64,000 bases of DNA, from assembly GCA_029204225.1 (NCBI GenBank), contig CM055106.1, forward strand, positions 21,149,285 through 21,213,284. Reading direction: 5' to 3'. A program made the translations under genes and the position numbers. Numbering within the stretch: position 1 is the first letter of the stretch; each line of letters starts with the position of its first letter. The DNA is from Diphasiastrum complanatum. Its lineage: Eukaryota > Streptophyta > Lycopodiopsida > Lycopodiales > Lycopodiaceae. The notes below the pieces were generated by a model. It worked only from the letters and a program-made list of their open reading frames with translations, ran no database searches and was not told where the DNA came from. Shown here piece by piece: positions 11,001 to 23,146 of this stretch.

Positions 11001-14000
11001 CCTTCCACCTTGGTTCGCACTTATCCTAAGTAATCCATAGAAGATGGAATAGTGATGAGAAATGGTAAGGCTCTTATTCCAGCTTGTGAGGTGCTGTGAA
11101 AGAGGATCTTACATCTCTATCACAATAGCCCTAGTGTTGGTATCCTGGTGTGGATAGGACCTATGAGTTTATACGACTGTCGCCATAACTTTTGGTGGTC
11201 TAAACTTAAGAAAGAAGTAGACCATTTTGGGACACACTGTTGTAAGTGTCAAGTTAATAAGGCTAAAAGCCTAAACCCGTACTTGAGGCTATGGACTTTA
11301 CTACATGTTTACCACGTACGCAACAACAACATAATGCTATCTTAGTTGCAGTTGATAGACCCACTGAAATGGCCTTTTTATCCCAACTATTAATAAGATT
11401 GATGCACCCAAAACTGTTAATTTGTTTATGCAGCATGGACTTCATGGATTACCTAGATGCATTGTGTCTAATAGAGACTCTCAATGTACTAGTAGTTTTT
11501 GGATTGCAATATTTGAGAAGTTCGAGGCGCAGTTGGGAATGAGTAGTATTGATCATCCTAAAACGGATGGACAAATAGTAAGTCAATCAAACTTTGAAAG
11601 ACATGCTTAGGGTGCATGTGAGTGACAGGCAAACACAATGGGAGTGTTACTTGCCATTGTTGGAGTTTGCTTATAGTGATGGAAAGAATGCATCTACAAA
11701 GATGAGTCCTTTCAAGCTAAATTATGGTTTTAGACCAGCCAGTTGTTACGAGCTCATAACCAGTGCCGAACCCTAGAGAACATAGATAGGTCAGATACCA
11801 TAGTCAGGGTCGTGTCCAACGTACATGACCAACAGGGCAAGACAGTGTGAGTAGTGTGCCCCAACACGGTCCATAGCCATGGCGGGCCTAACACAGCCTA
11901 GGGACCCTGTCAGCAGGATAGGGCCCCCAGTTGGGTCCCGACGTGCAGTCAGCCACGTCAGTGACACGTGGCCGACACTTGGCAGTTGCATGCTACCAGT
12001 CCTCACACTGGGCTAGGAGGGGCTTACTCTATATCAGGGAGTAGGCAAGGTTGGGTGGATCAGTTAGTGTTTGCCCTACTGTGGTGTTAGGATCTATTAC
12101 ACTGGTATCAGAGCCATCTCCATCCTAGGGAATTCAGTTTTCAGCAGTGGAGAAAGTAGCTAGATTGCTCAGAACTTCTTCAAGTTCTCAGAAAGTAGAG
12201 GAGCAGGGCCAGCGCTGTAGGAACAGTCTCCTACTGAGGAAATCTTGGTGGATTTACTTGCTTTTTTGACAGAATCCGAACCAGAATTCAGGGGTAATTC
12301 CATCGCTGCAAAATCAGATAATTACTTCTGATTTTTGAGTGTAAAACTCTGTAATCTGAGCGGAAATTCAAGAGGAAAGCTAGTACAGATCCAGCGCTGA
12401 TAATATCTTCTGAAATCCTGAGTTTTGGAATCCGTTTGAGGCCCTTTAGTCTGATTTTCAGTAGCCACAGATCTGAAAGACAAATAGCGAGGGTAGTAAA
12501 TCAGGGTTGTAGATGATTTTTAGGCCATAAATCTGGAGTTGGTGGGCCCATAGAACTGTTGGCCAGTCCGCGAGGGTCTACAATAAATCAAATTTAGTTT
12601 TTTGCCTACAGTTTAAGCTTGATATTTGATTTTCGAGCAGGCAGTTCAGCGAGCAGAGGCCTTCACAAATTCGGATTTGGTACATCTGTTTTTTGACTCC
12701 AATCTGGGAAAATTTGATCTACCCGAGTTGTTAATTTGACACTGAGGGTAGGAGCAAGGGAAATCAGAGATTTGCTTGCATCTTGGCATCCTGGTTCCTG
12801 ATTTTTCCGGACAGCAGGTCTGAAAGCAGTTGAAGAAGATCTGAAAGGGCTTTTCCTGATTCTCTCTGTGGAAGTACAGTTCTCAGAAAGAGCTAATTTT
12901 TCTTTCCCTCCTTGTACAATTGTAAATTAGTCTTTTAGACTTTTTTTCCTTCAGAGGTTAAGGTAGCTCTTTCAGTTCCGAAGATGACCACTCCTTAGGG
13001 ACCTGATCAACCCCCGGAGAGAGGCTTCGACGAACTTGAAACAGAAGCCTTGGCTTACAGAAAAGGGAAGGAACCCATGAAAGTGGAAGAACAGGAACAA
13101 TTCGCCGAAGAACTCGACGAACTGGTTACCAAGGAGCAGTTTCTCCAATTGGTAACAGAAGTGGATGAACTGAAGTTGGCATTAGCCAATTTCAAGTCCA
13201 GTGTGGACGACTCGTTCGTTGAACTCAAAAATCTGATTTTGAGTTCCGCGAAAGGAAGCCTTCCCTCCACTTCTCAGTTATCTACTTCTCCATTTCCATC
13301 AATTTCGAGTGAAACTTTACGGTCTCACCCCAGTGTTTTTAAAGATTTAAAACCTCCTACTTTTAATGGGGAAGAGAAGGATAGAAACGCAGACATTCTA
13401 CAAACCTTCCTCAGCAAATGGAAGAACATTTATGCTCTTAAACAAACCCCTGACCATTTGCAAGCAATTGAGGCCAGTCTTTCCTTAGGGCCTATGGCCT
13501 ATAAGTGGTGGTTAAATCTCCAGGAGACTGGGCAGACTCCCCGGTCATGGAAAGCTTTTGAAGAAGCTTTCCTTTCTACCAGAAAATGAACTTGATAGAG
13601 CCTGGGAAAGAACAGTAATGGACAAGTCCCTCATCCAATATATCTCGCAGTATCGAGAAGCAATTTTAAAGATTAAAAGTATGGATGACTATTAGAAAAT
13701 TAGGGGATTTGTCCGTGGCCTCAAAGATGAATATAAAGTAGAGGTCCAGAGAAACTCGCTTACTACCCTTGAAGAAACACTCAAATATGCTCAAATCTAT
13801 GATTCAGTGGGTAGGAAGAGGGCGAGACAACAACCACTTTCTGAGCAGCCTCCTCAGAAAGACTTTCAATTTAAAAAGAAATTTTTAAATAGAAAGAAAG
13901 AAGATAAATTTAAAGGTGAAGCTCCTTAGAAACGCCCTTCACTCATACAGCCCTTAAAACCAGATGATTTTGAGAAAGCCAAACAAGAACGTTTGTGCTT

Positions 14001-17000
14001 TTTGTGTATGGGCAAGGGACACACAGTCAGACAGTGTCCCAAGGGGCCTTTCACTAAAAAAGATAAGAAAGATAAAAAACAAGTTCATTTTGTTCAGACT
14101 GTATGTTTCCCCAGTGACTCGGCAGCTTCTGAGATCAAAGTGTATCATGAAGATCATGAACACTGTTGCCAGCTGACCTCTGCAATGCTAGCGAGACCCT
14201 TCAGCTTTGGGCCGCATGACCTAGTACGTATGCATGGGAAAGTTGGTAACCAGCCAGTAAGAGTTACGGTTGATGATGGGGCAACCCATAATTTCATCAA
14301 CTACACCCTGGTTAAAAAGCTTAAACTACCAGAAGTACCTAGTTAGCACAGGTACATAGTTTCATTAGCTAAGGGTGAAGATAAAAAAATATGGGAAACT
14401 ATGGTAAGTAAGTTAAATCTTGGTATTCAGGGGTACCAATATGAAATAAACTTTCAGATAATGCACCTGGATCGTACAGACATTGTTCTCGGGAGAGATT
14501 GGCTCTACAGTTTAGGACCTTCCCTCCACAGAAACTATCAGGAGAACACTCTCAGCTTTCAGCATAAAGGCCGAGAGATCCAGTTGCATGGGGAGCATGA
14601 TGTTCCCAACAGTCCTATGGTCTGCAGTTCAGAGCTCTGTCAGGTAATCGGAGACGAAGACCATCAGGTATTCTTATGTGACTTTCAGTTTATTCCTGAA
14701 GTTTCTATTTCCAGTTCTATTCAGCAGAAAATCAGTAAATTAGAAACTTTATTGTCTAAATTTAAAGATGTTTTTCTTGAAGATTTACCACATGGTTTAC
14801 CACCTAGCAGAGAGGTAGATCATGTAATAAACCTAGTACCAGGTACAACACCTGTTTCTAAACCTCCGTATCGGGTCAGCCGAACAGAGGATGAAGAAAT
14901 AACTAGGCAGTTAACAGATTATCTTGGGAAAGGCCAAATTCAGACCCGTAGTTCACCATGGGCCTCACCAGTTCTATTGGTGAAAAAGAAAGAGGGGTCT
15001 ATGCGTCTTTGCGTAGATTACAGAGCCCTCAATAAAGTCACAATTAAGAATAAATACCCTATGCCTCGGGCAGACGAGTTGTTTGACCAACTCGACGGGG
15101 CTAAGTTTTATAGTAAAATAGACCTCAGATCGGGATATCATCAAGTCCGTATAAAATCGGAAGATGTCTCAAAAACAGCTTTTAGGACTCGTCACGGTCA
15201 TTATGAGTTTAAGGTGATGCCATTTGGGCTCACAAATGCTCCAGCTATCTTTATGACCTTGATGAACAGTGTCCTCAGACCATACTTGGGTAAGTTTGTA
15301 GTCGTATTTTTAGATGACATCCTCGTCTACAACAAAACGAGGAAGGAGCATCTAAAACACCTCAGAAAGGTGTTTCGACTGCTCAGAAAGCATAAGCTCT
15401 ATGCTAAACAATCCAAGTGTAAATTCTTCGTTGAAGAAGTAGCATATTTGGGTCACATTATCTCTTTAGATGGGATTAAGATGGACCCAAATAAGGTTAA
15501 AGCCATACTTAGTTGGCTGAGACCTCAGAATATTTTGGAACTTCAGATCTTTCTTGGTCTGGCGGGATATTACAGACGATTTGTCAAGGAATATGCTCAG
15601 ATAGCAGTTCCTATGACAAATCTCCTTAAGGGGAAGGGAAAGGAGTTCATTTGGGAGTCCGCACAGCAGGAGAGCTTTGATGCTCTCAAAACAACCTTAG
15701 CTACAACACCAGTTTTAAAGGTCGTCGACCCCAATCAGCCATTTGTGGTCGAAACAGATGCTAGCGACTTTACAGTAGGTGCTGTGCTAACCCAGGGTGG
15801 ACGACCAGTTGCGTTCGAGAGTAAAAAACTCGAGCCAGCTCAGACTAGGTACAGTGCCTATAAAAAGGAACTCTTTTCTATAGTTCATGCCCTTAAGACT
15901 TGGAGGCATTATTTGTATGGTGCCAACTTTGAGGTCATGACAGACCATGAGAGTCTCAGATACCTTTGCAATCAACCTGAGCTTAGAGGTCGGAAAGCTT
16001 GTTGGGCAGAGTTGACTTATGCCGATTTGGATCATACGCCAAGAGAGTTTGACGAAGGAGACATGGTGTTTCTTAGAATTCCAAAGGACTCAAACCCCCA
16101 AGACAAAGAAGTGTTATAAGTTGTCACCTAGATATTGTGGACCTTGGAAAACTGTTAAGGAAATTTATAGTGTTGCTTATAATTGGATTTGCCTGTTGAT
16201 TAACTGGTGTACGTCCATCTTCCTTGAAGAAACTTGCTTCACTTAAGAAGACTTTATATTGATTTTCTAAGGATGATCAGTAACCTGTCAATTCATAGAA
16301 ATGAACCAATTGTTTTTCTTGAGGCTAAACAACAACCTATATTGTTGATTTTCAACGGCTAATCAACAACCTTGGCTTCCAAATCTTATACCAGAATCTA
16401 CCACATGACAGAACATGAACTTGGATAGATTCAAGAACTTGAAGAAACAACTTTTCTCCAACTCAAAACAAATGTTACTAATAGAATTGATCTCACTTGG
16501 TACCACCACATGAACAATCAACTATGACTTGGATGGTATCCAGGAATCACTTGACAACCACAACAAACAATCACCTCAATTACTCATAAAAATCTCAAGT
16601 GATACTAGTTTAGATAGACAAGAAAGTTTCTAAAACATGACCAAGTTACTATGACCTAATTAGAAACCAAACCAATACAACCTAGAATGATGACCACACA
16701 ACTTGTCACTCCTGTCAATTATAACAACGAACTTATCATTTGCCACCATGATAAGAAACTGTGAATCAATGAAACATCCTCTATCGATTTACCTACATAG
16801 ACTCATAGTCTATACTTCTCATGCAACTCCTTAAAACTTGCACCATTGTCGATTCCAACCTCTACAAAGCCTTGTCTAATCTTAGAACTTCTGAAGTTGA
16901 CCTTCCTTCAATATGCTTGTTGGTAGCCGCTTCTGCAGCTTCAGCAACACCATGATCGTTGATTGTCTTCCCCTGCCATCTCCCTCGCCGTCACTTGTTT

Positions 17001-20000
17001 CATGTAGTTTTCCTTTGCGACCTCTCTTACCTTCAACGCGTCCATACCACCAACATGGATCCCAGACATTCCAAATGGTGACCCCTTCTTCCATATTTCA
17101 TCTGTTGAGTCATCCTTCAATACCTCACGCTTCTCCTTTGTGGTAAAGGCAGCTCCGGTAGCAACAGGAATGTCCTCTCCAATAAAAGCATACCCTTCCA
17201 AAACATTGTGTTCCATCAAAAACATCTGCATAGATCCACCCTGGCCTCGACAACACCCAGTTGCTTTTCCGAAAAACTCACTCATCACCTGGTGAGCAAG
17301 GACGCATGCTCTCCTTTGCTCAGAGCATGCACATGGTCTTTGTAAGTGCTCTGATACCATGGTAGTAAATCGACTTGATCATACAAATAACCCAAGACAA
17401 GATTCCTATTGTGGTTAGACAATAGCCAAACACACGAGAGAGAACACAAATGATGGAAACTCCAACTATGTCCCATTGCAAACTATAACCTGTCAGGATC
17501 AAGCTCACTGATTTCCAATAGCAAGTACCGCCTGACCTTCAGTGATCTGCATTCTGAAAATTAATAAAAAAAATTCCAGCGATTTGGTGTATTCTGCAGA
17601 TCTGTGGGTATCTCTTCCAGCAATCTGACCTGTTCACCTGCAGGTCCGTGGGCATGTTATTCCAGCTATCTGACCTCTTCCAGCGATCTGACCTATCCTC
17701 CAGCGACCAACATCAGATCTGAAGCGAACAGTTCCAGCTCTAATCATAACTATGTTGTGATCATAAAATCATTGTCTCCACGCTTTGCTGTCGTACAGCA
17801 ACCTGAGATTCCTCCTTTCAGCTCAGCTCCTCCTTGTAGCACCAGATCTTCTCACAAAACCGCCACTGTTATGAATGAAGATCGAAACTGAGAGCTGGCT
17901 AGGGACACCACCTACACACGCTTTTCTCCTTGAAGATGATGGCCAAATCAATCCCTTGTGAATTGAATTTGTTCGTTAGAGTACCACCTTGTTGTCTCAA
18001 ATCTTGAACCACGCTCTAATACCATGTTTAAAAACCGACTTGATCATACAAGTAACCCAAGACAAGATTTCTATTGTGATGAAACAATAGCCAAACACAT
18101 GAGAGAGAACATAGGTGATGGAAACTCCAACTATGTCCCATTACATATGAGGTAGGGCGCACTACATTCTTATACACTTTGATCTATACCAAAAGCAAAA
18201 GCAATTAATGTCTCTACATATAGTAAAAGCACTAACACCTGTGTATAGCAATAACTTGTGCTCCAAATCAAGCACTAGAATCTCGAACTTGTCTAACTAT
18301 AGTCTAACTAGACTTTTACTAAATATAGATAAGGGCCCCTAGAATCAGCACGCAGGCATGGCCCGATAATCCTAATTAACCTAGATGATAACATTAGGGG
18401 TACTAATGTCAACATTAACTCTAACAGAACCAATCATGACACTCCCAGTAAATGTCAGCTTTTCGACACTATGGTCACTTCCACAATACTCTACACAGCT
18501 AAGGCTTGGTGCACAAGTCTTACATCCTCTGAATGGGCTAGTATATCACGAATATAGGTCGCCATGCTTTCTCAGATGATATAGGCCAAGCCCTTAGTCC
18601 CCCATCAAATCATCATTGACGAGTTTCAGCTGATGCCATCTTTCAACTCATACATTATATCTAGAGAGCCTTGATGCTTTCTCCTAACAAATAGTCATAC
18701 ATGTTGATCACCTCTTTAATGCAGCTTCATGGCCAAGTTTTTTAGTGCTCTTGGTACTCACAAGCTGCCTGCCTTCTAGACTCATTTGGCGTTATCATTT
18801 CCACTCTTCCAATAGGCACCAATGAGTATACAGACGCTCTACCTATCAATCTTATCTTCAATGTACCTAGCAGGGACAATTGGGTGTCAAACCTGACTTT
18901 TATGGGACTCACTTCTTAGAGTTGGATTCATCAGTTTCCCAATCTAGCCACAATACTTGCATTATGGTTTATCACATTGTCTGAGATTCACCTTAGGACA
19001 AATCAGAATATCTTCACATCAACTTGCGGTTGAAATAGGATGTTTCCAGGGTATACCACGCGAGAATAGGATATGTCTAGGGGAGATTAAGATTAAGGAG
19101 CACTTCATTTTCAAATGTCCTGCTTATGGGAGACATGATTGCTTATTCAAAGACTCAATACTATCTTACTCTCATCACTTATGAGGATCCTAAATGTTTT
19201 GCCCTTATGATACGTGAGATGTCCTTGTTGCAAAGACATTTGTGCCAAGATTAGTCAAATCATCATGATTCACAGCCTCAGACCACAACTTTCTTCTCCA
19301 AGAGAAGAGCTCTAACTCAAAGTTCTTTGAGGTCTTTGCTTGTAGAACTAGGTCCTACTTGTACACGGTTTCTCATGATACCAAGTTAAATACTCAACCT
19401 CGCAATATTCTGCATAGAGAGATTAACACATAGAAAGGAATATTTTCCAGAGTTTTCCCTCATAGCTGGGAATCCCTAAATCATGAACTTCCAAAATTAG
19501 AGCCAGGAGTCGTTTGGTCGTCATACTAGAAGGTCAAGGCCTTGCATGTGTTTGGTCCCTACGAAATAACTTACCAGGGACCAAGTGAACCTGTTACCTG
19601 ATGTAATCAATCATGGACCATAGGTTCACATCAATCAATAAGGTGTATAGAACAAAGTGCAAGCCTTAGTTATGTGGGTAGGACTTTGGTCGTTTTGGGG
19701 ATGGATATCTGGAAATAGGCTTCCATATTTGGTACGAGTTTATGTTCTGCTTGATCTTTGTTAGCATGGTCTTTGTTCACTTGATCTTTCATGGAGAAGG
19801 ATTGCATAGTTTAGTATTTTTTTTGCACATGGCATACTAAGCCTCTTGCTTTTGTTGGGCATAAAATGATTTCTTGATTGCTTAAGAAACGAGTTGAACT
19901 TGAATTCACTCTTGTTTTTTACGACTTTGTTCTTTACCATTTGTGGATTCAATTATGTAAAAGTTTATCATGATTAACAAAGCAAGTCCTTGTTAGAGAT

Positions 20001-23000
20001 AACAGTTTTTGTATGATAAAGGCTACTCAGACTATATCCAATTGCGCAAGCTTATACTAGTATGATCTAGCATTTTTGTTGCAAATTCATCTTGGAACTT
20101 TTGTACTTTAAGCTACCTTTATAGCCTGCCAACTCCTTGTGTTCTAGAACTGGGGGTTTATTAACGTTGGTAATTTTGTAAAACCTCTTTTCTGAAAGCT
20201 TAACATCTTCCACTTTTGCTATGTTTAAATTCAGGAAAAGGATACTTTTGATGGGATTAAAAGATGATCTCATGGCAGAACTTCGTTTGACCAGGCTTGT
20301 CTTATCCTGTGCTCCTAAGAGTGAGGAGGCTTGGGCTCACAGGTTTGACACTTGAAGTTGCCAACCTAGTTAAAGAGACATGTTATGTAGTATATGACAT
20401 CTCTCATTCTATGCTAGGATTAACATTTATTGTTACTCCCAACATGATGGCAGAATAAAGATTGTCCTTGAGATGTACACGAGAGCTGTTCTCTAAGGGT
20501 GGCACAAGAAGCTTTTGAAGACATTGAAGGATGTTTTTTCTTTTTCTGATACAGAAGTAGTTCGCCTACAAGCTATAATCAATCGAAAAAAGTGAAGGAT
20601 CTTCATGAGGCAATGTTAGAGATGTCTATATGAAGGGTAGAGGAAGACTATTCAATTTTCTCGATAGGTTAAAGAGGTTTTGGTTTTTGATGATGCAAAA
20701 GTTAATTTTCAATCTTTGATAGTGGCTTCTAGTAGTTTTGATTCAAATCCTTCAATATATTCTCTTTGTTTAGACAGATGGACTTCGTGTTTTCTTGGGA
20801 TTTTGTGGTTTGTAGCAAGATACTTTGTGAAGTTATGGAGCTTAAATTCTAGATGATTATTTACAATTTTTCTTTATATTTGAAAATTTTCAAGCTTTCA
20901 TCAATGAACTAGAAAGAGAAGATTGCAAAAGGTTAAACTCTATAGCCACGCCACTAGTACATGATGTGAAAAAGATCTGCAATATACAAAATGTACTTAC
21001 ATTCATGAATTGATATCCTGTTCATCGAAGTAAGCAAAATTGTAGTAAACAATACACAAGATGCTCAAAATTGTTTAGATATTGAGTAGTGATAAATACA
21101 ATAGAAAATAGGCTCATGTAATCCCCTTAAGGTTTCACTGATGCATCAATATACTAAACTATTACGTGGCCATAATTTTTTATATAAGCTGTTTCTTGAA
21201 ACATTTATCAATGGATTAGAAAGAGAAGATTGTGATTGCTTAATATCATAATACAAGACATGGATAGTTACATTCATGAATTGAGATCATATTCATCAAA
21301 GTAAGCAAAATTTTAGCAAGTAACATTCAACAAGATGCTCAAAAGTGTTATGATATTGAGTAATGACAACCACAATAGAAAAGAGTCTCATAGCATTTGC
21401 TAAGGTTTCATCAATGCATCATTACACTAGAATCTACGTGACAATTTTGTATATGAGTTGCTTCTATTACCTAGCATGAAATATATAGAGGACAGTTGGA
21501 AGGGGCAAAGTTTGATTTCATCGAGTGTTGGGAAAAAATTATGGCACACACTTGCAGTAGCTATTCACATTTAGTGGTTGTGTGCAATGTTGTGCTCGAT
21601 GATGCCTTATTTTGCACTTGAAGCATAAAGCCCTCACACAAATTTAATTTGTACAAGCTAGGTTATGACTACTTGTCAATGTTTCACGAATTGCCGATTC
21701 GAACAATGAATCGCGGTTCGAATCGGAAAAGTTTTCGAATCGGTTTTAGGGTTTAGGGTAAAAAAAGGTTCGAATCGATTTTTTGATCATTGCAATAAAC
21801 ATACAGTTATCTGGTAACAACAATATACGGATAACTATATGGTTGTAATCTATACTTGTGTAAATGTAGGCTATATGTTGTATCTAACTATATGTTACAC
21901 GTTTCCAACTAACCCGTCACAATGGTAACAAGATATCTCCTAGGTATTGTGGGCCGATTCGAATCCTTAAGTTACTATATATGCTTAAGTTATATATGTA
22001 TAGTTAGTATTATTAAGCTACTCAACCACTACTACTAGAAATATAGTAACAATACAACATATAGTAACAAGATATCCTTAAGTTACTATATATGTCGTAT
22101 TGAGCACACAATCCTTAAGTTACTATGTGCTGTATTTAACTATATGTTGGCTATATGTTGGATTCGAATCAGTCCACAATACCTAGGAGATATCTTGGTG
22201 CACTTTTGATTAGTAACAACTCAGTCTTAAGAGGTACCAACAAGAAAACCATATATCTTGAATTGCATGGGAAAACTCTCATTGAAGCATTGGAGAGATC
22301 TGGCTGCACTATCTCTAGCCGTTGTTGCATTGGAGTCTAAACTCTACAACACTAGTACCATGTGTAGTATTCTTAAGCTTGTCAGGCTAATCGGCCTCAA
22401 CCATAGGTCAGCTCAAGTGAACACCTCTGAGTGAATACATGTTTTGTCATAAGCAACATTTCTTAAGGCATATGCTCCACCCATGCTTTTTGAGTTACGC
22501 AAAGATATGCATGTTACATATCTTCCCAACCCAAATTGTCATTAGAGTCAAAATTAGAGTATTGTGGACCATTTGTGACAAGTTAGTTGGGAACATGTTT
22601 GTGAATGGGAATGTGAACATTTTCAAGGAAATGGAAACGACGCATCATTATAGTACATATTGTAACCCTCTCTCCTTGTCTACTTTTTTAGGAAGAAATA
22701 GAGCTTCTCCATGGTTAAATCGATTCACCTTGCATGAGAAGAGACCTAGATATGTTTAATTACAAAGAACAATTCATGTCTTAGATTTAGGGTGAGGATA
22801 TAACTCAATCTTGATGAAAGCAATATATGAAGTAGCTAGTGAGTACTTTTATGCCAAGCAAATAGTTTGAAACAATATCTTAGCTTATTGGCATGTATAC
22901 TTTGTTAATAGCCATGTGATTGAGTTAGATGAGTAACATCTAATGCAAGTATGTACAATGGGATGCCTAGGATGTTTCTTCTACTATTAAAATTTATCTA

Positions 23001-23146
23001 CATAGTAGATTGTTTATCAGGAAACAACCTTGTAACCTCTTTGGTGGCTTTTGCTAGGCGTTGGGTAATTGGATGTATTAAAGGATATCATACAGTTCTT
23101 GATGGAGTTTTGGAAGGTGACTCCAAGTTGATTGAACTTATTGCTG

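Larger units (their letters stand above)
8608..20234 (+). other. Intron 2 of the PTAR1-like gene, 11,627 bp
   Basis: GT...AG intron filled with insertions: a decayed gypsy pol (9690-11743), a second gypsy with its own LTR nested in it (11744-16014), a PDH E1-alpha fragment and TRIM-like LTRs (17000-18145), and a LINE tail (about 18957-19230). Stretches 8608-9690, 16251-17000, 18146-18950 and 19231-20234 hold nothing I recognise. Confidence 0.8.

Noticed and set aside
22155-22340. 61-codon ORF in intron 3 ([21 protein letters not shown])
   Set aside because: Looks protein-like but I recognise no family and its start overlaps the inverted-repeat arm; not enough support.
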